DNA from: Whitmania pigra
Lineage: Eukaryota; Annelida; Clitellata; Hirudinida; Haemopidae
NCBI GenBank assembly: GCA_021613335.1
Contig: JAJTWR010000473.1
Coordinates: forward strand, 1-64,000
Length of the DNA: 64,000 nt
Direction: 5' to 3'
The stretch's first letter is position 1. Every line of letters starts with the position of its first letter. The translations under genes and the position numbers were made by a program. This document shows positions 11,510 through 23,084 of this stretch, one piece after another. The notes under the pieces were generated by a model, which saw only the letters and a list, made by a program, of their open reading frames with translations, did not search any database and had not been told where the DNA came from.

Positions 11510-12466
11510 TCAAAAGTTTGTTTTCTTTCTTCTTCTTTCAATTTGCAGTTGTTCAATTGATGTTCGGCCAATCAGATTCAGACCCTCGATGTTCGTAACA
11601 TTAATTGTAATTGGCCTCCAGGTCGAATCGTTTGAGGTTGCAGCCTGAGCAGTGAAAACTCCTCTAATAAAAATTCTATTTCCTGTAGCAGAGTGGTAAA
11701 GTTTCTTTGCAGGTGTCAGTTTAGGAGAGCCCAGCCTTTTCCAGACTTTGACATCACAGAAATTATCTCCAGCACCGCTGTCAATTTCAAATGTTTCGGA
11801 GGAATTACCAAATCTGATCTCTTGTTTCAATGAGTCTGGTCCTTGGATGGTTCTGATGTAGGACACATCTCTCTTAAACTTTGCAGCAAAACAGGCTTTC
11901 TTAAGGTGGCCAGATTTTCCACACTCTAAGCATTTCATGTTTTTGCAGAAACAATCTTTTGCCCAGTGTCCTTTTTTTCCACATCTGTGACAAGTTAAGC
12001 TTGAATTGGAATGAGGCTCGTTTGACTTCTTGAATGTGTTTCTTTGTTTGAATATCTCTTTGGGTTTGCTTTGCTTGTCACAACTTGGACTTTTTGAATG
12101 CACTACCTGGACAGTGTCTGCTTGTAAACTCATTTTTCCATAAACTGTATTTTTAGCCACTAATGCTGCACCTTCAATTTCGGCAGCAATTCCCACAGCT
12201 TTTTCAAAATTGAGCTCATTTTCTGGAATTCTGAATAGAGCTTTGAGCACCGCTTCATTTTGAACATTGCATACGAAATTAGTTCGTAGAGATTCGTCCA
12301 GAGGGTTACTAATGTTTGCAAAGTCACAAGTAACAGCTGCTTGTCTTATTCTATTCGCCAGTTCATGAATTGACTCCCCTGGTTTCCTTTTGCAGTTTGT
12401 CCAAAACTTGTACCTCTCTCTTACCAGGAATGTAGTTGGGTTGAAAGTTGACTCCATATAAGTCAT
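11510..12466 (-). pseudogene. Gypsy gag C-half: zinc knuckles and aspartic protease
   Basis: The minus-strand frame continues gag after a frame break near 12466. It contains the capsid segment (RYKFWTNCKRKPGESIHELA), two CCHC knuckles (CHRCGKKGHWAKDC and CLECGKSGHLKKAC) and a retropepsin active site FEIDSGAGDNF, with Gly-Ala after the DS pair. A family signature NRIFIRGVF follows and the frame stops before any reverse transcriptase. It would package RNA and process Gag if expressed. Confidence 0.85.
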
Positions 12467-12813
12467 AATTTGTTCAAATAAAAGTTCGTTGACATTACGA
12501 GGAGGGACATCTTTGAAGCAACAGTTTCCAGGGTTTTGTAAATGTCTGCAGTCTGGTTACTTAGAAAAACTTGTGCAGCTTTGGCCTGTGGAATTGAATT
12601 CACCAACATGTGTGTTTCGAATCTCTTTATGTAGTCTTTGAACAGTTCTTTTTCGGGTTGAAACGACTCAAACTTTGGAGGTGGAGTCGACTGGACCGTT
12701 TGAAGTAATGCTTGAAACATTTTGGCCATGTCGTTCTGTTGTTTGGCCATTTCGCTTTGTTGTTTGGCCATCATCTCTCCAAACACTTTGACGATATCTT
12801 TTAATTCCGCCAT
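12463..12813 (-). pseudogene. Gypsy gag N-terminal part
   Basis: Begins MAELKDIVKVFGEM with a Gln-Met-Ala-Lys rich repeat, then FESFQPEKELFKDYIKRFE, which is shared with the gag at 44891. It overlaps the downstream gag frame by four bases in another frame, so a small indel splits the ancestral gag. The start codon lies about 50 bases inside the 5' LTR boundary at 12866. Confidence 0.8.
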
Positions 12814-13028
12814 ATTGAAAAAAACTTCAACGACAACGACTTAGAACAATTCAGAAAGCTAGTATTGTTGTATTTGTATATTGAATGTTGGAGAGATAGC
12901 ACTAAATGTAATGAGACGAAACAACTTTATTAGAACTGAAACGCGCGGCAACCTCAACTCGAAACGTAAACAACTCTAGGTCAAGTCGCAACTAAAAGTA
13001 GTCCATAATTATTCATGCGGACACAACA

Positions 13029-13552
13029 CTAGCAGTAACAACAAATTACGTCAAAAGGGTTCGAATAAAAATTCTTACAAATTCTGCAAAATCCAAATCC
13101 AAGGACCAGATTTAAAAAAGAATTAAATCCTTAAAAGTGCTTAAATAGAAATCATTGTTAAGCCACCATTATCGTTATCATCACACTATCATCATCATTA
13201 CCACCACCACCACCTTAGTCCTAAGGACATTAGCGGATGGCATCAAAACGATCAACAGAATATTTAAAAAGAGAGCGACTGATAAAACATGAAATTATGA
13301 TAATGATTGCGCTGACTAATGACGCACAATCGTACCGAATTTAGGAAGATGCTAGAAATTCTTTTCAGACGTGCAGGTAGTCAATAATACTTAACAATTA
13401 GGATTAATAATTAAAAATTAATTATACTTAATAATTAAGATTGCTTCACGATTAATATTAACGATTATTAATGGAGGAAATAATAATGATTAAAAATCAC
13501 TAATCAATAAAAATTAGTATAATTCATGGATTAATAATATTTAAGATCAATC
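13029..13552. repeat. duplicated block A, right part (copy 1)
   Basis: Continues the homology with 60750-61271 after the LTR element. It includes a short CATCATCACCACCACC stretch and AT-rich sequence. No gene recognised. The homology ends exactly at 13552, where the next LTR element begins. Confidence 0.75.
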
Positions 13553-13664
13553 TGTAATGTTGTAACGATAGGGGATCTTTGTTTATATGGCGGCGTTGAA
13601 GTGCGGAAATTAAAAGGAACGGTTGTTGGTTTTTCACGAACAAATAAAACGATAGAACATCACA
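13553..13664 (+). repeat. 5' LTR remnant of Gypsy element
   Basis: Homology to the sister copy stops at AAGATCAATC and the new sequence begins TGTAATGTTG. It contains an AATAAA signal at about 13641 and ends CATCACA, directly followed by a primer-binding-site-like TGGCGACGAGAA at 13666. No matching 3' LTR is present downstream. Confidence 0.65.
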
Positions 13665-13825
13665 TTGGCGACGAGAATTTCGAAACGGACCTTCGCAAAT
13701 AGTTTGCACCAATTTTTATCGACAAAAATCGGAAGTTTGTTCATTTCGGATAGACGCTGTTGTCTGGCCTCCGAGCGTTATCGAAGTCATCGAAAGCTAC
13801 TATCGATAACACCATTATCTAATCC

Positions 13826-14446
13826 ATGGCTGAGGCACTACCAACGTTTCCGTCGTTTGTAGTCGATTCAGACGACTCAGCAGGAGTTCGATGGACAAAG
13901 TGGGCTTCTCGCTTTCGCAACCTGATGGTGGCCGTAAATATTGTTAATCGAAAACGTCAAAGAGCTCTCCTACTCCACTACGCGGGTGAGGAAGTCAGCG
14001 ACATCCTTGATACTCTTCCAGATGCCGAAGCTGCAGAGGGAGAGGATCCGTTCGAAAAGGCTGTCACTGCTCTCAACAAGTTTTTCACGCCCAAGCAAAA
14101 CATCGAATACCAGATCTACACGTTTCGACAATCTAAACAGCAAACAGATGAACCACTAACAGCCTACTACACCCGTTTGAAACAACTGGCAACCTCATGC
14201 TCTTTCGACAATGTTGATCGTGAGATAAAATCTCAAATCATCCAAGGTTGTTTATCAAGTAAACTATGCAGTAAAGCCCTATGCAAACCTGACATGACTC
14301 TCACTAAACTCATAGATGTTGGTCGTAGTTTAGAACTCTCCGATATCCAAGGAAAGAGTATGGAGAATGAGCATGTTAACAAACTGAGTCTGAATCGCAA
14401 TAAGCAGATTTGCAACAATTCCAAGAAAACAGCTGACATGAAGTGA
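13826..14446 (+). pseudogene. Gypsy gag polyprotein, N-terminal part
   Basis: A 206-codon frame starting MAEALPTFPSFVVDSDD, with RWTKWASRFRNLMVA and later TRLKQLATSCSFDNVDREI. This is the matrix/capsid organisation of invertebrate Gypsy elements whose gag lacks a separate protease ORF. It starts 160 bases after the primer-binding site. The frame ends just before the zinc knuckle, which continues in another frame. Confidence 0.8.
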
Positions 14447-14944
14447 CACTACTCTGGTGGCACATGGCCCCACGAGGGTGGAAAAACATCGTGTCCGGCA
14501 CATGGCAAGTACTGCAATTCGTGCAAGAAGCCAAATCATTTTGCATCTCAGTGTAGATCGAAAAATGATGCATCACGACAGCCGCCACATCAGCGACATC
14601 GCGACAACATCTCACATGATGAGCAAAGCCGACTGCCGAAAACCCGTCATGGCAAATACCATCGTGTTCGCCGTGTCAATGCCGACAGCAACGGAAGTGC
14701 ATCTGACAACAGTGAACATTCATCTGAGCAGAGTCGTTATGTGTATGCACTGAGCGTTCATTCAAATCGATTGGACACCAAAAGAAATCTACCACACTTC
14801 TTAGTGAATGTAAACAACACTATAATCGATGTCATCGCAGATTCAGGAGCAAGTGTAAGCATCATGAGCCAACTCGATTTTTCTAAAATTAAACCTGTAC
14901 CTCAGCTGCACAGCAACTACAAACAAGTATTTGCATACTGTTAG
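14447..14944 (+). pseudogene. Gypsy zinc knuckle and protease region
   Basis: Across two frames the sequence encodes a CCHC knuckle (CNSCKKPNHFASQC) and, in the frame from 14741, a protease with IADSGASVSIMS (DSGA active site). The frame ends at a stop at 14942-14944, about 30 bases before the reverse transcriptase frame. Confidence 0.75.
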
Positions 14945-14973
14945 CAAAGCCCTCTCAAGGGACTTTTCGTGCT

Positions 14974-15633
14974 GTGGTTAAATATAAAGACAGAAAGTCA
15001 GACACACTGTTCTACGTCATTGATAGCAAGGAAGGTTCGCTCCTAAGCTGGGAAGTATCTCAAGCACTACAACTACTGCAAGTCTTGAAACCGATTGGTG
15101 AACGTACGACATCCACCGATCAGATCGTCAATGAACTCGTCACAGAATATGCTGATTTATTTCGTGGTGTTGGTAAGCTGAAGGACTTCCAAGTCAAACT
15201 ACACATCGACAACGCCGTACAACCAGTCGCGCAGCCTTATCGTCGGGTGCCATTCCATGTTCGTCAACAGTTAGAAGATCAGCTCAAGCATGACGAAGAG
15301 CTCGACATCATCGAAATGACCGAAGGAGCTACTCCGTGGGTGAGTCCAGTCGTCGTCGTACCCAAGCCCAAGAGTGAAACTGGCCAAAAACGTGTGTGTG
15401 TAGATATGCGCCAAGCTAACACAGCAGCCAAACGTGAAAGACACATTACGCCTACTATAAATGAACTGATCAGTGATCTAACTGGTGCAACAGTTTTCTC
15501 AAAATTGGATTTAAATCAAGGATACAATCAACTTGAACTTGCACCTGAATCACGTTACATTACAACATTCTCCACGCATGTTGGTCTGCGTCGATACAAA
15601 CGTCTCAATTTCGGTATTTCATGTGCTACGTAG
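14974..15633 (+). pseudogene. Gypsy reverse transcriptase, N-terminal half
   Basis: Contains PYRRVPFHVRQQ, VSPVVVVPKPK, CVDMRQAN, and FSKLDLNQGYNQLEL, which holds the first catalytic Asp. It ends at LNFGISCAT followed by a stop. The YxDD active site and the thumb are missing because a deletion joins this point directly to RNase H sequence. The enzyme is inactive. Confidence 0.85.
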
Positions 15634-16119
15634 ACTAACACGACAGGACACACCATGGCAGTGGACCAATGAGCAAGAATCTGCACTCGCACAACTCAAA
15701 CAGAAACTATGCAATGCTCCAGTAATGTCGTATTTTGACTCTGACAAGCAAACAGAAATACACACTGATGCTAGTCCAGTCGGACTCGGCGCCATATTGA
15801 TTCAACGTGGAAATAACAACGAAGAACATATCATCGCTTACGCCAGTAGATCGTTGACTGATGTCGAACAACGATACTCACAGACAGAACGAGAAGCACT
15901 CGCAGTCGTTTGGTCTTGTGAACATTTTTATATATACATCCATGGCAAGCCAGTGACCATTCGTACTGATCACAAGCCGTTAGTTAGTCTGTACAACAAT
16001 CCAAAATGCAAGCCGCCAGCGCGCATCGAGCGTTGGGCACTACGCCTTCAGCCATATGAGACAACCATCATCTACAGACCAGGTCGTGACAACCCAGCCG
16101 ACTATCTGTCACGATGTTA
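15612..16119 (+). pseudogene. Gypsy RNase H domain
   Basis: The frame reads WTNEQESALAQLKQKL, then IHTDASPVGLGAIL (first catalytic Asp), EREALAVVWSCEHF (Glu), and IRTDHKPLV (Asp), ending PADYLSR. These are the RNase H catalytic residues of Gypsy pol. The domain ends at about 16119, where an LTR of another element in opposite orientation cuts in, so integrase of this element is lost. Confidence 0.85.
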
Positions 16120-16290
16120 TGTACTCGACAGGCAGCCTCAGAGAGAGAGGGAGATAGAAAGATAGCAAAGCAACCGGACTTTATTGCACAATCATAATAA
16201 TATACACTATATTGGACTAGCGTTCCAAAGACGCTGTATTGTAATTATATTGCCCTGAGACAATAATATAATTTTACAATCATCCCAACA
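16120..16290 (-). repeat. LTR of a second Gypsy element (minus)
   Basis: On the minus strand, sequence beginning TGTTGGGATGATTG follows a purine tract AGGAGGGAGG, the usual polypurine primer. It contains AATAAA and a CT-rich run, and ends about GAGTACA where RNase H sequence of the other element starts. The inner end is certain; the outer end at 16120 is inferred from the TG...CA rule. Confidence 0.65.
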
Positions 16291-16307
16291 CCTCCCTCCT
16301 AAGACTG

Positions 16308-17555
16308 TTAACCGTCGCCATAGGATTTCTTCCAAGGTTCTACGACAAGTCTTTTGGGAGAATGACGTGTTCTCTGCGGTCTCTGCTTCTGTTGTTTTTC
16401 AGAAGATTCCGACACATTCGGAAGTATTTCTTCTTTTGAGTTTTGCAAACTCACTAAGTCTTCTCCTTGTAAGTCTTCATCCTCTACTTGATCTTCACAG
16501 TTCCTGTCCTGTTTCCACTGTGACTCAAGAAGTCCAGATTCATCAAGGAACTGTCTTGTGGCTAACGGAGTGTAACGAGGTCGAAGTTGATTTGCATGTC
16601 TCATCCAGACATGTCCATCTAATGCAACATCGAAGATCCTCTCTCCTCGGCGAAACAAGATTTTTGCTGGTGCCCATCTTTGATGACCTGAGCGGAAGTC
16701 TTTCGCCCAAACCAAATCATTTTCGTTGAAAACTTTGGTCTTAGTTCCATGATGCTTATTGAATTGCGTTTCCATTTTCTTATCACGGAACTTGCCTGGT
16801 TCATCTGATGGTTTCAGAAGAGAAATTCTTGTTCTTAGCTGCCTTCCTAAGAAGTTTTCTGCCGGAGATTTTCCTCCTGGGGATGACACGCAAGGAGTGC
16901 TTCTATAAGACAAAAGAAATGTCTGAAGTACTTCTAGAGCTGGCCCCTGATTTTTCATTTTTTTAATAGCTGTTTTGAAAGTATCTACGAAACGTTCTGC
17001 CTGGCCATTTGATTACGGATGATAAGGTGGAGAACGAATATGTATAATGCCATGGTGCTCACAAAAATTCTTAAATTCGTGGGCCGTGAATTGAGTACCA
17101 TTATCTGTCACAACCGTTTTTGGGAAACCAAACTGTGCAAAAGTTTGTCTTAGCTGTCTTATGGTCGCATGTGTATTACTGGTTACCATGTCATAGATTT
17201 CTGGCCATTTTGAGTATGCATCGACTAATATCATATACATTCTTCCTTCTAATGGGCTTGCGAAGTCAATGTGAATCCTATCCCAAGGTTTATTTTCTTT
17301 AGGCCACGAACATAGTGGTACCTTAACAGGATTTGTGGCTGCTTCCTGGCAACTCTGACAAGACTTGACTAAATCTTCTATGTCATTGTTTATGTTCGTC
17401 CAGTAAACATATGCTCTAGCCAAGGCCTTCATACGGTTGATACCTGGATGTCCTTCATGTAGTGTACCTAGGACCTCCCGTTGTAGACTTTTGGGTATCA
17501 CCACCCTATTGCCGTAGAAAAGACATTCTGAATGAATTGAAAGTGCCTGCCTTTT
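16308..17555 (-). pseudogene. Gypsy integrase (zinc finger, DDE core, C-terminus), broken
   Basis: The frame at 17013-17504 has the H2C2 finger (HEGHPGINRMKALARAY, then CQSCQ) and core motifs WDRIHIDFASP (first Asp), VDAYSKWPEI and TDNGTQFTAHEF (second Asp). A stop directly precedes SNGQAERFV, which holds the catalytic Glu. The rest (16308-16958) has FLLSYRSTPC and a C-terminal domain with RWAPAKILFRRG and MRHANQLRPRY. The element is truncated upstream of the zinc finger at about 17555, so protease, RT and RNase H are absent. Confidence 0.85.
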
Positions 17556-19560
17556 TCTACATCAATTTAATTTCACATTTGTGATTAGGTGCATCTGATT
17601 ATCTTCTATGTTGTATAATATGCATTATGAAATAATATATTTTTACTAGTTAGATTACAATAATTAGAGTAAAAATGCAGATTTTCAAACAAAGCAATTA
17701 TTAAAAAATTACTAATTTATTAATACATACTAATAATAATATTCCTAAAATTAAAAAATTGTTAATAATAATTACCAATTATTAATTAATAAATAATTAT
17801 AAAATTATAAATTTATAAAATATTATTAATTATTAAATAAGTTACTTCAAACACGAAATACTTGATGTTTAAATTTTTAACTCAAACTTTCATCCTAGCC
17901 ATAGCGCATGACAAATACATTCGTATAACTGCAATGATGATATCAAATGTAAAAATAAAAAATTTTTTCTTTTAAATATGACATTATGCGGTTACATTAT
18001 AAAAGGTGTTTTTAGGAAAGCATTGATAAAACGTTTATGCAACAATTAATATGTAAGTAAAGACGAATTAATGATTAATAAAAAATTTTAAAATTTCGTT
18101 TTTTTTATTATTAATAATTTTAATGAGATGATATTTTAATTAATTTTTATCGAAGCTATGCGATAACTTTGAAAATATACTTTAATATTTATGCAATTTA
18201 AACGATAATCAAAATAATCAATATTATTCACAAATATTGACCATACATTATTAAATAAATAATATTACATTCTGAACATGAAACTATTTGTCAGTTAATG
18301 TTTTTTTATTTTAACGACTGATAATGTCACGCCAAGACTAATATAAAGAACAAATGAAGTCTATATAGTATGTTTCATACTTATGATAGCAAATACTTGG
18401 TAACTTTTTACAAAGACTATAAAAGCATCCAAATTTAGAGCAACGTGCCGTGAATATCATGTTTTTTTCGTATGTATTCACAGTATTAGTGAATGTACTT
18501 AAGTAACTTAACTATAGTTAACATAAGAGTACATTTTCTTACTGTAAACGGCCCTTATTATTGTTACAATTTTCAAATGTAGCCCAACGTTGAAAAATGT
18601 TGCACACCCCTGATCTAATGTATTAGCAGATGTATAGATATCGTCAAAACCTTTTGAAGAAAAATCTGTAAATTCGTTTAAATGATCAAACAGTCGCTAT
18701 AAATCTCATTTTTATTATCATCAAAATGTGATCTACTATTAGATTACTAAACAAATACTTGAAACCAATTACCCAACGGCTATTTGCTGTTATTAACTTT
18801 AATGAAATCTTTGTAAGTGAAAACCAAGTAATTTAAATTATAATGACATTACATAATAATTAACCAATAATTACATGGCTTTTGCAGAGATTGTATTATA
18901 TAATTAAACATAATATATCATGATTATACAATAACAACCATTGTATTCAATCAAATTGTATCTCGTTAACTTGCATCTAAAGAAAACCAAATTTTGACTG
19001 AATAGCTATTGTTTTTATTTATTTATTTCATTGAAGTCCGTTGCATGTCTCATTTTAAGTATGATTTAATGAGGTTACAAGCAAAGGTGCTTTAGTGAAA
19101 CATTGAGAAAACGTTTTTTGAAGGATTAATGAATAATTACGCATTAAAATGTATAAGCAAATATTGTATGTTATTATTCTCATGGCGGATACATTTATTA
19201 TTAACATGTAACAAAAATTGATCAATGTAATAATAACAAGAAATATTAATAATGACATAATTATTTAATGTATTTAGAACATATAAAAAATATAGATGTA
19301 AGTTAACATTAAAAATAAAAGTAATAATAATTTCCTCGTAAATTTTAAACTCATTTCTTGACCTGCAGATTTTTAAGTTTTATTGATAAAAGTTAAAATC
19401 TATTTATTGAATCACTGTAAAATTATATCAGAAATTTCGACAAAAATTGTCATCCTTGGTAGCCCGTTTGTACCATTTCGTCGAAGATCTCAAAGAGATC
19501 CTACAAAATTGTGCAACGCTTCCCACGCTATATAGCTGACTTTTCTGCTTCCTCTAAATA
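17556..19560. other. AT-rich intergenic DNA with decayed repeats
   Basis: About 2 kb with no gene. Two stretches (near 18000-18070 and 19070-19150) are similar to each other. A hAT-like terminal motif reading CAGGGGTGTGCAACAT on the minus strand ends at 18612. From about 18618 to 18900 a dispersed repeat (TTAGCAGATGT..AGATATCGTC) recurs at 34838-35030. Confidence 0.55.
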
Positions 19561-19563
19561 TTT

Positions 19564-19803
<240 letters not shown>

Positions 19804-20219
19804 TTTATGCCGAGACCGAGAAGTGCGAAAGAGGCCAGTTCTTAATCTTAACCAAACTCCTCGGTTTTCAACAATAATGATAATGATATTAATGACGTTA
19901 TTGTTATCATTTATGAACTTTGTAATTTCATTTAAACAACTTTTTTTTTGAATCTTCCAGAGGCTCAAAATTATACTTTTCAAAATGTCATTATTCGTAC
20001 ATTCCTCCCAAATTAAATTATTTGTTTCTAGAAATTCATTTTTCAGAGTTTCAGTAAAAACACCTCTGCTAGTGTAACCGCATAAAGTCATATTTAAAAA
20101 GAAAGAGTGCTGTGCTAGCTCAAGGTGGCTGTTGTGATTTTCTTTAGATGGCCTGATCAGCCGGTCAGCGAAACAAATTGGTGAACATGATATTGTTGTT
20201 ATACCTGTATATTGTAATG

Positions 20220-20246
20220 GATATATATATATATATATATATATAT
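20220..20246. repeat. (TA)n microsatellite
   Basis: Uninterrupted AT dinucleotide run of about 27 bases within otherwise unannotated sequence. No coding function seen. Confidence 0.85.
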
Positions 20247-20318
20247 TGTTATGTCCTAATTTTAATATTTCATGATGATGGTAATAATGACGATGACGAT
20301 GACGTTTGGTCGTTTGAG

Positions 20319-20541
20319 TCAGGGGGATTGCTCTCCAATCTTTAGTCTGATGATATCATTTCTCGTCTTGTTCTGTTTGTCTGAAAACAAAACTGTTTGT
20401 AATTTAGATGCAGAGATCTTAAAACCATTAGCAGATAAAAACTTAGCCGTAATTTCGAGCTGCTTCTGCATGACCATTATTTCCAAGGACCTCCCGGTCG
20501 TCCAGAGATCAATGTCATCGGCATACATGGACAGCTCGTAA
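20319..20541 (-). pseudogene. LINE reverse transcriptase fragment
   Basis: The minus strand encodes MYADDIDLWTTG followed by FLSANGFKISASKLQTVLFS. This is the YADD catalytic box and the following G-(F/L)-x-I-x-x-x-K-(T/S) motif of Jockey/CR1-like LINE RTs. Only about 70 residues remain and no other RT block can be joined. Confidence 0.7.
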
Positions 20542-20559
20542 ACCAGCTAAGATGTAGTA

Positions 20560-21270
20560 CAATCAAGCATTTAATGATGATTGGTTGACAGACATTGAAT
20601 GAAAGGATTGGTTACAAGCGGAACCCAACAACTTTGGAGTGAAATGTAAAGTTTGTTCATATTTATCGAATAACACTAATAAATCAGATCTACTGGCAGA
20701 TACAAAACATGTTACAAAATGTCTAACAAACTCTTGTTTTGTGAGCACTCGTTTGTTAGTTCTTTCCTGGCAAGAGTCAGGTTGTTGATGTGACGCAAAG
20801 ACTTTGTTGGCAGCGATATGACAGCAATAGGAAATATAATATCCAATACTCAAATTATATTTTTTCTTGATAATTTGCATCAAATTCCGACTCTGTTGAA
20901 TTTTTGTATTATAATACTAATTATATTTGACTTATTTCTGTTTGACTTGTTTCATTAATAATCTGATCTTCATTTAATTGGAAACCCATGTCTATGTATA
21001 ATGGATCGTAATTAAAAATGATAATAATTGACAATAAAAGCTGGTTTTTATATGATCTGGGTTTTTCTTGGTTTTATTGGTCGGGCGGTCAAGATTTTTT
21101 TTTTAAATTTCACTGGCAACCCTGGTTACAGTATAACTACTAAAGTCTTGTAACCTCATAAAGTCGTATTTTTTTTTATAAGATGCAATTGAAGGGCCCA
21201 ATTGGACCAATAGCACAATCGCGAAAACAAAAAACAGAAAGCATTGATCGGTTTGTACAGGGGCAGCAAA
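20560..21270. other. unassigned sequence between LINE fragments
   Basis: One minus-strand frame of about 106 codons (20563-20883) is open but shows no recognisable domain, and I do not call it a gene. The remainder is AT-rich. Confidence 0.4.
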
Positions 21271-21274
21271 TAAA

Positions 21275-21793
21275 TTAAATGTAATTTAAATATTGATCAA
21301 AGTCTAAGTCACGTATTATTGAGTGGAAACGGGAGACCGTGGTTGATCTAACGACATCTCCTTGCAATGTGTTCCATGGCTTTACAATTCTATTACAAAA
21401 AGAGCATTTAACACTGTCTGTTGAATAATTACTTTCCTTAAGTTTGAGACAATGTCCTCTTGTCCCTGTGTAGTTTTGTGCATGGAGGGAATGTATTAGA
21501 AAGGTGTTCGTAAAGCCATGTAATATTTTGAAGCCAAGCGTCAAATCAGCCAGAAGTCGCCGCCTCTCCAAGGTTGGAAGCTTGAGCAACCATAGTCTTT
21601 CCATATACGTATAAGATGCCACGGATGGAATTGACTTGTTGAATCGCCTTTGTATATTTTCTATTTTGTCAATTAAATATTTGTGGTGTAGATTCCAGAC
21701 TGGGGAGCCATATTCAAGTATTGGTCTTACATATGTACAGAAAGCAAGCTTTAAAATATCCTGATCTTTGGAAGAAAATGAGGTTCGGATCAT
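21275..21793 (-). pseudogene. CR1-type LINE ORF2 C-terminal fragment
   Basis: A 172-codon frame containing LAFCTYVRPILEYGSPVWNL, IENIQRRFNKSI, ERRRLLADLTLGFKILHGF and VKPWNTLQGDVV. This is the post-RT thumb and C-terminal tail common to CR1/Jockey LINEs in animals. It lacks the fingers and palm, so it is a 5'-truncated insertion. A related but distinct tail is present at 38500-38800. Confidence 0.8.
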
Positions 21794-21943
21794 CCAGGAG
21801 ACTGTAGCGGCTCTTTTGGTGATTGGTTGCTGTTTTTGGAAAACTGTATATGATTGGTTGACATTTTTGAGAATATATTAGAATCGTTAATTAGCTCCGA
21901 AAATATAAATATGGCCGAAAATACAATTAAAGAGCTGAAAGGA

Positions 21944-22065
21944 AGTGCGCCCGCATGGCCTAACTGTTAAGGCTGCGCCTCCCACGATGGCAGCACAGGA
22001 TTCAAATCCCGCTGCCGTCCTAATCATCTAGACATGCAACAGACGTTAATAAAACATTACTTTTT
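21944..22065 (+). mobile_element. tRNA-derived SINE
   Basis: A 122-bp insertion flanked by an 11-bp direct repeat AGCTGAAAGGA (21933-21943 and 22066-22076). Its head resembles a tRNA gene: a box-A-like TGGCCTAACTG and a box-B-like GGATTCAAATCCC about 45 bases later, which are internal RNA polymerase III promoter elements. It ends in a T-rich tail. A closed tRNA cloverleaf is not evident, so I favour a SINE over a functional tRNA. Confidence 0.7.
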
Positions 22066-22119
22066 AGCTGAAAGGATTCTGACGTGAGAAGTAGTTCGAT
22101 GATTTGATGCTTAATTTCT

Positions 22120-23060
22120 GTTAGGTTTTGGTAATCGATATTTGCTTAACTCGTTGCCAATAAGCTTCAAGTCGTTTCTAGAACAAAAGACAAAGGTAAC
22201 AGAGCAGCTGCTCGGGAGTTCAATGCTAATGAAGTGTCGGTTCGCGAATGGAGAAAGAAGGAATGCTTGCTTGAGAAACTGAATCTGAGAAAACGTGCAT
22301 GTCGCGGCCAAAATGCGAAATGGCCAAAGTTAGATTTGATCTAAAGCCATGGGTCTTGGAACAAAGGAAGAGATAGCTTTCGACATTCCGGCCACGAGAA
22401 CAGTGGAAGCATCTGGCGCCAGAACTATGGCAATAACAACAGGTGGTCACGAACGAACATGCTTCACAGTCATACTTGGATGCTCTGCGGCTGGCACCAA
22501 GTCAAAACCGATGTTGATTTTCAAGAGACAATGCGAAAAATTCTCAGCTAGCTTTGTTGTTTACTACAACAAAAAAGGCTGGATGGACACAACAGCATGA
22601 AGCTCTGGATTCAGAAATGTTCTCAAACGAGCCCGGGCGGATTCTTTTCAAAGAGCTCGCTGTTGATCATGAATGCAATGACTGCTCACAATGAGGAGTC
22701 AGTTAAGAAGATGCTCAACTTAAGCGGATGTAACATTGCAATCATCCCAGGTGGTCTATCATCCAAACTGCAACTACAAATCGTTGACAAATTGACAGGT
22801 CTGAGTGAGAGGAATGGGTGTAGAATGGCACACACACTTACCCTATGGACGAGTCAGGAAGGCCTTGTATTCCGAGCTGTGCACGTGGGGTGAAAGAGCA
22901 TGAGACAAAGTGTCGCTTGATTTGATTCTGAGTGGATTTAGAAAGGCTGGAATTAAGTCTACAAGAAAGGAGTAAATTGACCACCCGGATGATGAACTAG
23001 CTTGCGATCCGGCAAGAGTCGAAAATGATTATGAAGACTGTTTGACTTTTGACTAATTTG
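22120..23060 (+). pseudogene. Pogo/Tigger-like DDE transposase relic
   Basis: Pieces in several frames reconstruct the family order: an N-terminal HTH segment (AAREFNANEVSVREWRKKE), the DDE region with TVILGCSAAGTKSKPMLIFK, KKGWMDTTAMKLWIQK, LLIMNAMTAHNEESVKK, and CNIAIIPGGLSSKLQ, then a tail with SGFRKAGI and DDELACDPARVENDYED. The position normally read LLVLD has Asn in place of the catalytic Asp, and the typical LQPLD reads LQLQIVD. Stops and frameshifts occur at about 22340, 22600 and 22970. The enzyme is dead. Confidence 0.75.
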
Positions 23061-23084
23061 AAGCCTTAGCTGATAATGAGGAAT

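Larger units (their letters stand above)
10800..13028 (-). mobile_element. Gypsy-type LTR retrotransposon, internally deleted
   Basis: Direct LTRs at 10800-10962 and 12866-13028 are each 163 bp and differ at very few positions, indicating a recent insertion. They start TG and end CA in both directions. A 5-bp target duplication CTAGC occurs at 10795-10799 and 13029-13033. The unoccupied target is readable in the sister copy near 60750 (ATACTAGCAGTAACA). On the minus strand the order is LTR, gag, zinc knuckles, protease, integrase C-terminus, LTR. Reverse transcriptase, RNase H and the integrase core are missing, so it is a non-autonomous deletion derivative. Confidence 0.92.

Noticed and set aside
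20272..20541. Plus-strand ORF of 89 codons
   Set aside because: Opposite strand of an RT fragment with the YADD motif.
21944..22065. Functional tRNA gene
   Set aside because: Box A and box B are present, but no closed acceptor stem is visible and target duplications flank it; SINE preferred.
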